Part shown: positions 29,200 to 38,115 of the stretch, piece by piece
Position numbering within the stretch: position 1 is the stretch's first letter
How the letters are laid out: every line of letters starts with the position of its first letter
NCBI GenBank assembly: GCA_964392265.1
Contig: CAYMOS010000004.1
Coordinates: 62,001-126,000 of the forward strand
DNA length: 64,000 nt
DNA from: CALMAK01 sp964392265
GTDB taxonomy: Bacteria; Patescibacteriota; Saccharimonadia; Saccharimonadales; Saccharimonadaceae
Reading direction: 5' to 3'
Translations under genes and position numbers: made by a program
Notes under the pieces: generated by a model
The model's database searches: none
The model's input: only the letters and a program-made list of their open reading frames with translations
What the model was told of the DNA's origin: nothing

Positions 29200-30381
29200 C
29201 TATCTCATTTGTGGTCCACCACCACCTTGACCGCCGCCACCCATCATCTGAGCTGGCATCTCAGTGATGCGCTGACCATTCACCGTTACCGTACCACCAT
29301 TAATCGCCCCATTCCCGTCAAAGTCGAATGATGAAACCTGCGCAGTGATAGTAATTGTTCCGCCGTTGACATATAGGTCACCATTTGAATCGATAGCGTC
29401 AGTATCGCCAGGACCGACTTCTATGTTGAGCGTCCCGCCATTGATAGTAATACTGAGACCACTCGTGATGATATCGGATGCCGAAGCGTTCATGCCATCA
29501 TCACTGGCATAGAGGGTAATCGTACCTCCGTCGACGACAATCACCGGCGCTTCGATGCCCTCCACACTCGTCTTGATGGTAATCGTGCCGTCAATAATGG
29601 AAATCTTTTGCTCGGCCTTCATTGCATCATCACCCGAGTTGATGGTTATATCGCCGCCACTCACCACGAACTGACCCTTCCCGAGGTCGGTACTGTTACT
29701 CGCCTTCATACCGTCACCCTTTGCATCAATGACGATCGTACCGCCAGAGACGTTTAACGAGTCTTTGCCACGAATACCATCATCGGCACTTGTGACAGTA
29801 ATCACACCCGAATTAATCCATAGATCGTCTTTGCCCACAATACCGTCTGCAAAGTTGGCCGTCACCGTCAGGCTACCGCTCCCGTTAATCACCAAATCAT
29901 CAGCCGAATAAATCGCCCCGTCAATCTCCTCATCACTACGAGTAGAAGCATCTGCGATAGTATTCGTCGAGCCATCCGCCAGTTGAATGACTGTCTTTTT
30001 GGCACTTTCAATAGAGATGGCCGCGTCTTTTGCACTCTTGATTGTCGCACCATTTAGCACCAGTCGTACGTACCCATCAGTATTGACTGTCACCTGACCC
30101 GTCGAACTACCCGATATGACATAAGTGCCAGCCGCCGTAATTGCCAGTCCTTCATTTGTCAGCGTCACATTGGTCGTTGGCAGGCTATCCCAGTCAATAT
30201 CATCGCTATCATCCGCCTCTATGGCAGTAGCATTTGAAGTTGACGTGTTCGTATCCATCACCTTAGAGGCTTGATGGTGTAAATAGTACCACGTCCCCGC
30301 TCCTGCCGCGCTAATCAGGACGATAATGGCAATCAGGACAACGATGAATGGTCCTTTGCGCTGTTTTGTTGTTACTGTCAT
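29200..30381 (-). CDS. Membrane-anchored carbohydrate-binding beta-helix protein (DUF4353-like)
   Basis: A 393-aa protein with an N-terminal anchor (about 12-33) and a long parallel beta-helix of repeats such as INGGTITI, DDGMNAS and VSGGDITINSGDDAMKA. The C-terminus is Gly/Met-rich (PAQMMGGGGQGG). This cadherin-like/CBM-type domain often neighbours VTC and DUF4956 proteins and CotH kinases; here VTC and DUF4956 lie immediately upstream. SD AAGGAG precedes the ATG. Confidence 0.82.
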   Translation of the reverse strand: MTVTTKQRKGPFIVVLIAIIVLISAAGAGTWYYLHHQASKVMDTNTSTSNATAIEADDSDDIDWDSLPTTNVTLTNEGLAITAAGTYVISGSSTGQVTVNTDGYVRLVLNGATIKSAKDAAISIESAKKTVIQLADGSTNTIADASTRSDEEIDGAIYSADDLVINGSGSLTVTANFADGIVGKDDLWINSGVITVTSADDGIRGKDSLNVSGGTIVIDAKGDGMKASNSTDLGKGQFVVSGGDITINSGDDAMKAEQKISIIDGTITIKTSVEGIEAPVIVVDGGTITLYASDDGMNASASDIITSGLSITINGGTLNIEVGPGDTDAIDSNGDLYVNGGTITITAQVSSFDFDGNGAINGGTVTVNGQRITEMPAQMMGGGGQGGGGPQMR

Positions 30382-30404
30382 TGATTTTCTCCTTATCCGT
30401 TAGG

Positions 30405-31085
30405 TTAAAACATACTCGTGGTTGCACGATTGGAAATAATAATATTCATATTGCTATTGTGTCGTCGCAACTCATCAATTAATACTTTTCGCTGGCTGTC
30501 TTTTGGTAGCTCGATATCATATACCAGTTCGTACACACTGCCCAAATCACGGGTACCAATACGGTTTAGTTCAAACGATGACGTATGCCTTGTGAGCACC
30601 TCAGCAAAGACATCTTCGTTGTTGCTTGACTCTGGCGCGGTAATTTTGATCTGCAATTGACGGTATCTGCCCTGTCCGTAGTGTGTCATATGCAGTAGTA
30701 ACTGCACCGCCGCCATAAGAAGTGTAAAAACGATGCCGTAAAGGTAAAGACCTAGCCCATAGGCAAGTCCGGCACCGACACAGAACAGAATCAGCAGTAT
30801 ATCTCGCGCGCTTCCTGGCGCACTGCGAAAACGGATAATAGTAAAGATACCTGCCAAACTAAACGCCGCTGCGATATTTGATCCTACGAGGGCAATAATC
30901 GGACCAATAACCGCCGGCATAAACACAAGTGTCCATGCCAAACTCTGCGAATAACTGTGACGATTGGTGTGCATATAGAGCCAGCTCATCAACAGCCCAC
31001 TGAGGAGTCCGATCACTACTGCCATAACGCCCGAACTAACAGCCACTGTTTCGTTTGCCGTAGCCGTCAATACTGAATCAAGCAT
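30405..31085 (-). CDS. DUF4956 membrane protein
   Basis: A 226-aa protein with about four membrane helices in residues 15-145 (VMAVVIGLLSGLLMSWLYM; FTIIRFRSAPGSARDILLILFCVG is the family hallmark) and a C-terminal cytoplasmic ferredoxin-like part. DUF4956 proteins regularly pair with VTC polyphosphate polymerases and are presumed to help move or anchor the polymer. The start overlaps the VTC stop by 8 nt. Confidence 0.87.
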   Translation of the reverse strand: MLDSVLTATANETVAVSSGVMAVVIGLLSGLLMSWLYMHTNRHSYSQSLAWTLVFMPAVIGPIIALVGSNIAAAFSLAGIFTIIRFRSAPGSARDILLILFCVGAGLAYGLGLYLYGIVFTLLMAAVQLLLHMTHYGQGRYRQLQIKITAPESSNNEDVFAEVLTRHTSSFELNRIGTRDLGSVYELVYDIELPKDSQRKVLIDELRRHNSNMNIIISNRATTSMF

Positions 31086-31806
31086 ACTGCCGCTCCTCCC
31101 GTTTACCCTCTGTTAATAGCCGGACGAATTCCGTACCGTATTTAGAAAAACTTTGCTTGCGAATGTTTTGCTCGTCCAGCATACCGACCAGCCATAATGG
31201 CATATTATGACATGACTTGACCTCCATGATCAGCTTGTTATGCGGCAGCAGTTGATGCTGCGTTTCGCCCTCGTACGCCCTCGACATCACATTGGCGTCA
31301 AATGTCATACGTAGATCACTCGTCGCATCAATCGCATGAAACGCCATACGGTCATAGGTTATCGCTACCGTTGGACGATAGGCGTGTTGGCGTAACATCA
31401 CAGCCAGTTCGTCAACCACCTGGCGATTCATATATGCCCGCCTTTCGGGCACGACCCCCGTTTCAACAAAACGTAACGCATCACCAAGCGCCATCTTTGT
31501 GCGACGTTTATTCGTTATTTTCTTGTATCGTTTCTTCACTTCAAGAAAAACCATTCTATCATCCCGTAGCGGCTCGTATGATCGGATGCGCATTTTTTCT
31601 TTGTAGATAGTCGGTTTGTTGAGACTGTGTCGGATCAGTGCATAATCACTCGTATCGATATAAAGGTTATATAACCGATAGGTGTGACCGTCCTGATTAT
31701 GTTTGTCTGGTCGCATATATTGCAATAATGTCGGTAGCATTGCCTGATACTGCTGACGTGTCACGACAAACTTTAGTTCTTGGCGATTGAAAACTTCTGT
31801 TGCCAC
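31078..31806 (-). CDS. VTC-domain polyphosphate polymerase
   Basis: The start is a GTG at 31806 with AGGAG 7 nt upstream; the upstream open frame runs into the operator region and is rejected. The 242-aa protein has the VTC tunnel motifs ELKFVV, YNLYIDTSDY, KMRIRSYEP and FLEVKKRYKKITNKRR (basic substrate-binding residues), ending with IMEVKSCHNMP and RKQSFSKYG. It should polymerise phosphate from nucleotide. First gene of the surface operon, directly behind the two-sided operator. Confidence 0.9.
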   Translation of the reverse strand: MATEVFNRQELKFVVTRQQYQAMLPTLLQYMRPDKHNQDGHTYRLYNLYIDTSDYALIRHSLNKPTIYKEKMRIRSYEPLRDDRMVFLEVKKRYKKITNKRRTKMALGDALRFVETGVVPERRAYMNRQVVDELAVMLRQHAYRPTVAITYDRMAFHAIDATSDLRMTFDANVMSRAYEGETQHQLLPHNKLIMEVKSCHNMPLWLVGMLDEQNIRKQSFSKYGTEFVRLLTEGKREERQYA

Positions 31807-31867
31807 GTTGTTCTCCTGTTCTGAAAATACTTTATTTGCTCTCGTTTGAAAGATTACTACCGACCTG

Positions 31868-31923
31868 CTGTAGATTTCCTGTAAAGGTATTACAGTATTT
31901 CTACAGAACAACCGGTCTATACT
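31868..31923. promoter_or_regulatory. Two-sided OmpR/PhoB-type operator with downstream -10
   Basis: CTGTAGA (31868-31874) and CTGTAAA (31879-31885) are direct repeats of 7 bp separated by 4 bp (11-bp period, one helical turn). The mirror pair follows on the other strand: ATTACAG (31889-31895) and TCTACAG (31900-31906). A -10 TATACT at 31918-31923 faces the regulator genes, with no recognisable -35 where the second box lies, as at activator-dependent promoters. It sits between the VTC operon and the response-regulator operon. Confidence 0.7.
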
Positions 31924-31955
31924 GCTGCTATCATCAAGCAACAAAAGGAGACTAT

Positions 31956-32222
31956 ATGACACACCCTATACACCTTACTACCAACGAAGCAATCGTTTTA
32001 CAACAAGTACACGAAGATGGCGAAGATGACATACACACGCTTGCGCGTCAACTTGGTCTCAGCCGCTCGTCACTTTTTGCTACCGTTGAGCGCCTCAAAC
32101 ATAAGGGGCTGATCGCAATGACCAGCAGTACCGACGAACTGTGGGTACATCTGACCCGGAAGGGACAGCAATTCATCCACTATGTATGGCCAGAGGCGAC
32201 CGGAAGATTTGCAGCTGCCTAA
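31956..32222 (+). CDS. Small winged-helix (MarR-like) regulator
   Basis: An 88-aa protein consisting of one winged helix: LTTNEAIVLQQVHEDGEDDIHTLARQLGLSRSSLFATVERLKHKGLI with a following beta wing. The ATG at 31956 has SD AAAAGGAG. It is the first gene after the two-sided operator and precedes the response regulator by 15 nt. Confidence 0.8.
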   Translation: MTHPIHLTTNEAIVLQQVHEDGEDDIHTLARQLGLSRSSLFATVERLKHKGLIAMTSSTDELWVHLTRKGQQFIHYVWPEATGRFAAA

Positions 32223-32237
32223 GGTATAATGAGTGAT

Positions 32238-32912
32238 ATGAAACTGCTTGTCATAGAAGATGATCGCGCAATCTCCGATGCCCTCAAAGAAGGTCTCGAA
32301 GACGAGTCATACGCTGTAGACACTTGCTATGACGGCGACGAGGGGTATCGCACTGCCATTGCCGACCAGTACGATGTCATTATTTTGGACGTCATGATGC
32401 CCGAGATGGACGGCTACGAAGTATGTCGAAAATTACGAGACGACGGCGTCACGACTCCTATTCTTATGCTTACTGCCAAAGATCAAGGGCGCGACATTGT
32501 CCAAGGTCTCGACACAGGTGCTGATGACTACCTGGCAAAACCGTTTCAGTTTGATGTTTTATTGGCGCGGATACGTGCGCTCTTACGTCGCCCTGGTGAA
32601 AAACAGACTGAGATCCTTCACATTGGCGGTCTGACGCTTGACCCCAGTACCAAACAGGTAGTCCGCGACGGACAGACCATCAAACTCACCAGTAAAGAGT
32701 ACGCCGTGCTTGAGTACATGATGCGACATCCCGGAAAAGTCCTCTCAAAAGAATCATTCATAACACATGTTTGGGATTTCGATGCCGACATTCTGCCAAA
32801 TACCGTCGAGCAATTTGTCATGTTTGTACGCCGCAAGATTGACAAGCCTTTTGCAACCAAGCTCATTCATACCATTCCAGGCTTTGGCTACAAAATAGAG
32901 GCGCAATCATGA
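32238..32912 (+). CDS. OmpR/PhoB-family response regulator
   Basis: Start MKLLVIEDDRAIS at 32238 is exactly 7 nt after TATAAT (32225-32230), so an internal leaderless promoter overlaps the stop of the upstream gene. The 224-aa protein has a receiver (EDD acidic pair, phospho-Asp in VIILDVMMPEMDG, Lys in LAKPF) and a winged-helix output (TSKEYAVLEYMM...IPGFGYKI). It is the natural candidate for binding the 7-4-7 boxes upstream. Confidence 0.93.
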   Translation: MKLLVIEDDRAISDALKEGLEDESYAVDTCYDGDEGYRTAIADQYDVIILDVMMPEMDGYEVCRKLRDDGVTTPILMLTAKDQGRDIVQGLDTGADDYLAKPFQFDVLLARIRALLRRPGEKQTEILHIGGLTLDPSTKQVVRDGQTIKLTSKEYAVLEYMMRHPGKVLSKESFITHVWDFDADILPNTVEQFVMFVRRKIDKPFATKLIHTIPGFGYKIEAQS

Positions 32913-33898
32913 GATCACCTACCATGACATCAACGCATCGCCTTGCCTTCAGCTACCTCGCCGTTATTATGGCCATGTCGCTCTGTTTTAGCGCTGCCAT
33001 TTATGTCATCATGTCCTCACAGCTTGCCAAGCCACTGCCACCTCCACACACGAACGATACATCTTACCAACAACCATTTGAGGATTTTGAAAAGCGTATA
33101 GCACAGCGCGACGCCGAAACGCGCCTATCAGTGCTAGGGTCTCTGGCGATCCTTAATGTCGTTGTCGCAGCAGGCGGTACGGCGCTGAGTTACTACCTTG
33201 CCCGACGCACGCTCCGACCCATCGAAGCCGCTATGGACGCCCAAACCCGGTTCATCAGTGATGCCAGTCATGAGATACGAACCCCTTTGACGGCACTACA
33301 AACCAGCAACGAAGTAGCGGCCCGCAAACAGACCATCACCGAAGATAAGGCCCGAGACGTTTTTAGACGTAATATCATTGAAATCGAAAAGCTCCGCAGT
33401 CTTACTGATGGGCTCCTCAGCCTTGCGACCACCGCACCAGTCGACACAACCGCAGAGACGTTTCAGCTGGACACGTTACTCCACGACATTACTGGGCGCC
33501 TTCAACCGATTGCCGATCGTAAAAAATGTACGATTATCACTACAGCGCCTCCCCAATCTATCACCGCCAATCGTGCGGCAGTCGAACAAATTATGACAAT
33601 CCTCCTCGACAATGCCATCAAATACTCACCCGATGCATCAGATATTGCCCTGACAGCAACCCTCCACAGCACCTCAGCCATACTGACCGTACACGACCAT
33701 GGTATTGGCATCAGCAAGAAAGATCTTACCCACATCTTCGATAGATTTTATCGTGCCGATACCGCTCGTACCCGCACCGACACTTCTGGCCATGGCCTAG
33801 GCCTGGCAATCGCCAAGCAAACTGCCGATCGATATGGGTACACTATTTCTTGCGATAGCACGGTGGGTAAGGGATCAACGTTTAGGGTGGAGTTGTGA
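32909..33898 (+). CDS. Sensor histidine kinase partner of the OmpR-type regulator
   Basis: A 329-aa protein with two membrane segments (about 12-35 and 75-95), a short extracellular loop with PLPPPHTND, an H-box ISDASHEIRTPLTALQ and HATPase motifs DNAIKYSP, HDHGIGIS and GHGLGLAIAK. Start overlaps the regulator stop as ATGA. The stop codon lies inside the left 16-bp attachment repeat of the adjacent mobile element, so the gene survived integration intact. The small extracellular loop suggests membrane or small-ion sensing. Confidence 0.92.
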   Translation: MRSPTMTSTHRLAFSYLAVIMAMSLCFSAAIYVIMSSQLAKPLPPPHTNDTSYQQPFEDFEKRIAQRDAETRLSVLGSLAILNVVVAAGGTALSYYLARRTLRPIEAAMDAQTRFISDASHEIRTPLTALQTSNEVAARKQTITEDKARDVFRRNIIEIEKLRSLTDGLLSLATTAPVDTTAETFQLDTLLHDITGRLQPIADRKKCTIITTAPPQSITANRAAVEQIMTILLDNAIKYSPDASDIALTATLHSTSAILTVHDHGIGISKKDLTHIFDRFYRADTARTRTDTSGHGLGLAIAKQTADRYGYTISCDSTVGKGSTFRVEL

Positions 33899-33910
33899 TC
33901 CCGCGGAGAA
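33895..33910. repeat. Left attachment-site repeat of the tRNA-Glu element
   Basis: Sixteen bases identical to 41705-41720, which is the 3' end of tRNA-Glu. Bases just outside differ: at the tRNA copy the CCA end is encoded, here it is not. Confidence 0.85.
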
Positions 33911-34149
33911 AGCGGTCACTAAAGCTCCCTATTTCCGCTCGTTTGTAAAAATATGTCAACACATTTTTACCGCACATCGCTACACGAACTCCTTCGGATT
34001 TCGGACTTGCGTCGCAAGTCAACCAGAGAAAAAACGCCACCTGAAGGTGACGTTCTTTCTCTGGTGAACCTATCAGAGGCGGACTCTCAAAAATACCAAC
34101 TAATAAATAATTACAGAGGTAATACGAAGGCTTAGCCCAAAACGAAAGG
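33911..34149. promoter_or_regulatory. Left end of the element: attachment arm and hairpins
   Basis: No gene. An AT-rich inverted repeat spans 33945-33970, a perfect 8-bp-arm palindrome 34004-34020, and a long hairpin 34023-34064 (14-bp arm with one mismatch plus inner stem) that could terminate transcription from either side. The first may be a recombinase-binding arm (inference). Confidence 0.5.
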
Positions 34150-35325
34150 CTAAAACGGTAAATCATCCAGGTAAGGTACCTGAGAAGATGTAGTTAAGGT
34201 ATCCTCAGGATCCGAGTGTGATTCCTCTCCATCCTCTGCATTGGTCTTCTCGCTAAAAATTATCTGGAGCCGCATAAGCAGTTCGTCATAGGTAATAATG
34301 GCGAGATCATGCTGACCATGACGAAAATGATTAAATGAATCGGCTTCTTTATCAGACAATCTGTTTAGGTTACCTGCTATCAGCACCCCTGTCGGATGGA
34401 CGCGTCGTAGTTTATGGTCATACTCGGGACCAAGTATGCTTTGAAAATGTTCGACGGCTGTACTTATCTGTGTCCGTACCTGAACTACACCGCCTGAGAG
34501 GTCTGTATGTATACTATATATCTCATTTGTTCCACCAGATCCTTTTTCACCCCTGTAGAGTGTGCCTGTAAGCTTACTATCGGGTGTTTTAACATCGACA
34601 ACAGCAAAGTTTTTTGTACTTTCATCACGGAACAGATAGTCAGTTGCCACACCACCGTTACCGCCCCTTCCTTTGGAAGATTTACCACCGAGGTATGTTT
34701 CACCTGCTAGCATGTGTACTGGTGCAGAAAAGGCATACTGGAGAATCCAAGGATTGTCTTCAAAAAACTTCTGCCAGTACGCCTCATCACTTGAATAGGA
34801 TGTCATCGATACTTCGAATTCTCTTACAATATCTTGTCGATCGATTTGAATTTGAGCTACAGCTAGACGAGTTGCCAAATCAGGGTTCTTCTGGGAAAGA
34901 TCCTTCCAAAACTCTTCCGAATAACCTTGGTCAATTATCTCCTGGATGGCTTTTCGCTTGCTCTTATCATCAATTATTAAAATCTCGTCCTTTTTGGCAA
35001 CAACGTATTTTTGGTCACCGTATTCGATGCCTTTTCCTTGAACTTCATAGAGACTAGAGAGCTTACCGTATAGTAGTTTTGTGCCAGCAGTATCTAGGTC
35101 AATTGCTACGCCAGCGTCTGCAGGGAGCCGCCTGAAGTCTACCTCATTGACGTCTGCCCATTCCCCATCTTTTCCAATCTTCTGACGAATGATCTTGCCA
35201 CGGACTCCACCCACGTGAATGGCGGGACGAAATACAGTGCGAGTCCTAGCCTCTTGTACTAACACTACATGATCTGCAACAGCAAAACCGCCTTTTAGAT
35301 AGTGAGTACTAATTTCTTCAGCCAT
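34150..35325 (-). CDS. Shedu-like (SduA, DUF4263) antiphage nuclease
   Basis: A 391-aa protein: variable N-terminal half (1-190), then the DUF4263/Shedu core, EAYWQKFFEDNPWILQYAF, the metal-site Asp in VATDYLFRD, and FAVVDVKTPDSKL as the D/E-x-K strand of a PD-(D/E)XK nuclease. A glycine-rich insertion (GGKSSKGRGGNGG) lies between. Shedu is a single-gene defence family with nuclease activity. It lies 54 nt downstream of the restriction endonuclease and is probably its operon partner. A TATGAT lies 9 nt before the ATG. Confidence 0.8.
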   Translation of the reverse strand: MAEEISTHYLKGGFAVADHVVLVQEARTRTVFRPAIHVGGVRGKIIRQKIGKDGEWADVNEVDFRRLPADAGVAIDLDTAGTKLLYGKLSSLYEVQGKGIEYGDQKYVVAKKDEILIIDDKSKRKAIQEIIDQGYSEEFWKDLSQKNPDLATRLAVAQIQIDRQDIVREFEVSMTSYSSDEAYWQKFFEDNPWILQYAFSAPVHMLAGETYLGGKSSKGRGGNGGVATDYLFRDESTKNFAVVDVKTPDSKLTGTLYRGEKGSGGTNEIYSIHTDLSGGVVQVRTQISTAVEHFQSILGPEYDHKLRRVHPTGVLIAGNLNRLSDKEADSFNHFRHGQHDLAIITYDELLMRLQIIFSEKTNAEDGEESHSDPEDTLTTSSQVPYLDDLPF

Positions 35326-35379
35326 ACTTCTTCTATCATAGCTGAGAAGTTAACTTTTTTACTACTGCTTATACTTAAA

Positions 35380-37068
35380 TTAGACGGACAATTCTTCATG
35401 AATCTTCGATAACCACACGGCACCGTCAGAAGAACGATCCTTGAGTCGTATCAAACTTCGTAGCTTAATCAAAAGCTCTGAACCATCGTTACAGGCATTT
35501 GTTTGCCCGGGTAGTAGGGACTGTAGTTGCGTGAATGTTAGTGGCACGATATTGAGCTTCATAACTCCACCGAGTTTTTGACTATAGAATTCGGCACCAA
35601 AAAATTCGTGTGCCGTAGCGACGTGTACTTGGGGAGCAGTAAACACGCCAATCACTTCGCTGTCTCGGTTTGCTTCCACGATAGATTTGACGTGGAATTT
35701 AACAGCCTCGCCTTCCATATTGAACTGACGTTCATTATTGCTAAGTGTAATCTCTGCCGGAATAATAGAATCTTCTTTGTACTTAAACAGCAGGTCGGCA
35801 GCACCGCCCTTTGCGTGATGTACAGGGAACAGCTCAGAATTAATCTTGAAACCACGAGTCTCATTTACGGGGTTCGCTATCGTATTAATTGCGAGAAAGA
35901 CACGCCAAACGCCCCATTCCGCCCAAGCTGGTAGGTAGTCGCTACCACCGATGGTTTCTCGATTAGCTATACTCTCAAAAAGGTTCTTGATGTCTTCTAT
36001 TTGTTCTTCATCTCGCTGCGTTCGATAGAACTGAATTTCTTTAAGGCTCGTTAATTCGGTTTCGAGGTCTTCACGACGACGTTTAAGCTGCAATACGCTT
36101 GCACCGCTCGTATCTTCAGTAGCAACTTCTGTGCCAGTGCCAGTTTCTCTGGTCAGTTCATTTAATCGCCCTGTGAGTGTTTCAATATCTTTCGACAGGA
36201 AAGAAACGTTATCAGTTGGGAGAGCCGGAAGTGTAGGGTTGTGGAAATATGACCAAAACTCCTCATCGCTCAAGATTGGCGGTATTCCTGCGTCAACGAT
36301 CGCATTAGCCAGATTAACTTGGTCTTCTTTTATATTGAGCGTCTGTCTGCCTATCGTAAACACGCCTGTAATAGCAGAGTAACGAACCGTCGTATCACTG
36401 TAGTCCTGTAGGGTGCTAAGCTTTTGCTTAGTCGCTTCACCGTATAGATAGGCCGCTTTAATAGTAAGGCAATCAAGGAAGAATTTACGCTTTCCAATAC
36501 GGCCTTGAATTTTGTCTCTTTTGTCTCTGTAGTCTTCTATAGAATCTACTATTGAAACCGCTTCATCATCATGGGTAGCGGACTGCAAAAACAGGGCAAT
36601 TTCCTCTTTACCAAGTGGCTTCATATTTCGTTTAATCAACTCAACCGCAACGCTCAGTACTAGATAAAATGGATGGATTGAGGCACCCTCTAAGTTGTCT
36701 TCTGTAGGAGATGGCAACTGAATCTTAAGCATTTGTCTTAGCAGTACATCACTCTCTAAGGTGTCGTCGCTTAACAATGCTTCGCCTGCTGGCGTAATGG
36801 TAACGACAGGGTTTTCTTTTGTACCTCGCGGCAAAGCCAATCCTAGCTTATTAAACGCACTAGCCCATTTACGAGCAGACCAGTCTCGGCTACCTGGCTG
36901 GTTGGGGTCGCCTTTGATAACACCCGCATTTATCAGTGCAACGAAGAACTCATTTTGAGTGGGTACATCAAAAGTCTTTCCCTTGAATTCATCACAAAAA
37001 ACACGCAATGCGTCCTTGATTCGTTCGGGGTTTCTGACGGTGGTGTTTCCTAAATTCCAGGTCTTCAT
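35380..37068 (-). CDS. AlwI-like type IIS restriction endonuclease
   Basis: A 562-aa protein starting MKTWNLGNTTVRNPERIKDALRV, which I associate with the AlwI restriction endonuclease family. There is a coiled-coil stretch (about 300-370, including RRREDLETELTSLKE). The likely PD-(D/E)XK region is GGAADLLFKYKEDSIIPAEITLS. AlwI cuts beside asymmetric GGATC, and an asymmetric site needs two methylases, which is what precedes it (3 nt from the first). Family call is from recall of the N-terminal signature; the specificity is inference. Confidence 0.7.
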   Translation of the reverse strand: MKTWNLGNTTVRNPERIKDALRVFCDEFKGKTFDVPTQNEFFVALINAGVIKGDPNQPGSRDWSARKWASAFNKLGLALPRGTKENPVVTITPAGEALLSDDTLESDVLLRQMLKIQLPSPTEDNLEGASIHPFYLVLSVAVELIKRNMKPLGKEEIALFLQSATHDDEAVSIVDSIEDYRDKRDKIQGRIGKRKFFLDCLTIKAAYLYGEATKQKLSTLQDYSDTTVRYSAITGVFTIGRQTLNIKEDQVNLANAIVDAGIPPILSDEEFWSYFHNPTLPALPTDNVSFLSKDIETLTGRLNELTRETGTGTEVATEDTSGASVLQLKRRREDLETELTSLKEIQFYRTQRDEEQIEDIKNLFESIANRETIGGSDYLPAWAEWGVWRVFLAINTIANPVNETRGFKINSELFPVHHAKGGAADLLFKYKEDSIIPAEITLSNNERQFNMEGEAVKFHVKSIVEANRDSEVIGVFTAPQVHVATAHEFFGAEFYSQKLGGVMKLNIVPLTFTQLQSLLPGQTNACNDGSELLIKLRSLIRLKDRSSDGAVWLSKIHEELSV

Positions 37069-37071
37069 AAT

Positions 37072-38115
37072 TTACTTCGCAATAAACAGGTACTCAAGTA
37101 CCGTGTTCTTATTATCACCTATTTTGTGAGAATGTGTACCGAAAGAGTACTTATAATCAACCTCGATGACCTCAACGCTCTTTTTATGTTTCTTTAGTAG
37201 CTGAATCATCTCGTCTTTATTTGGAATGGAATTTGATGAGTACGATACTAGTAAAGTACTGTCCGGGAACTTACCAAATAATTCATCAAATGCTCCGTGT
37301 ATGGTCGTTTTCGAGCTAAAGCGTGACGGGTGGCTTTTTATCTTTTTAGTCTTTGTGTGTTCTTGAATTTCAACGTTTTGCCAGTAGGTCATATAACCCT
37401 CTACAAAGTGATACCGCCTCGTGTAATCGTTATCAGAGTGAGGGCTAACGTACGGAGGGTCGATATAAACTAAGTCATAGCCTTTATCTTCCAGTGAAAA
37501 GACGTCTTTGTTTTCAGCAAAGCACTGCACGCCGTTATCAAAAACTGTATCGTTCCATTCACTTACAGCACGAATAAAATGCTCCTCCAGAGTCATACTC
37601 AGGTCTTTACGTCCGTCATCATAACGAAAACCAGTGTAGGCAAACATACCCCGTGGACGTCGCTTTATACACGCACGACTTACCGCAGCAAGTGCGATTG
37701 ACTTCCTATATTCGTTACCTAAGAGTTGGATATTCCACCATAGCCTATCGAGGAACTTATAGTCATTTTCATCAAAATAAAGCTCTTGAAATTTTTCCTG
37801 AATAAATGTGTGCTTACCAGGGTTATTTTTTACTAGGAATTTTACATCTTCATCAGATAGCGTAATATGACTATTTTCTATCGACGCATTGCCAATCTGA
37901 TACGCAAATTTCAGGAAATCATTTGACGTAACGCTAATGCCCATCTCTTTGAATAGATAGGCAACGCAACCACTACCAGCAAAGGCATCTAACGCCGTTT
38001 TTGGGTTAATTTGTTGAATAACTTGAGCAATAACAGGAATCAGTTTCCTTTTGCTTCCCATATATCGTGTGTTTGGGTATTTTGTTAGAACTTGTTTAGC
38101 GTCTTTAGTAGTCAT
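37072..38115 (-). CDS. D12-class N6-adenine DNA methyltransferase (1)
   Basis: A 347-aa protein with RYMGSKRKLIPVIAQ (SAM-binding start of Dam-like enzymes), ALDAFAGSGCVAYLF (FxGxG) and the catalytic DLVYIDPPYVSPHSDNDY. It overlaps the second methylase by 11 nt and abuts the endonuclease. Together they fit a type IIS system protecting the two strands of a non-palindromic site. Confidence 0.9.
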   Translation of the reverse strand: MTTKDAKQVLTKYPNTRYMGSKRKLIPVIAQVIQQINPKTALDAFAGSGCVAYLFKEMGISVTSNDFLKFAYQIGNASIENSHITLSDEDVKFLVKNNPGKHTFIQEKFQELYFDENDYKFLDRLWWNIQLLGNEYRKSIALAAVSRACIKRRPRGMFAYTGFRYDDGRKDLSMTLEEHFIRAVSEWNDTVFDNGVQCFAENKDVFSLEDKGYDLVYIDPPYVSPHSDNDYTRRYHFVEGYMTYWQNVEIQEHTKTKKIKSHPSRFSSKTTIHGAFDELFGKFPDSTLLVSYSSNSIPNKDEMIQLLKKHKKSVEVIEVDYKYSFGTHSHKIGDNKNTVLEYLFIAK

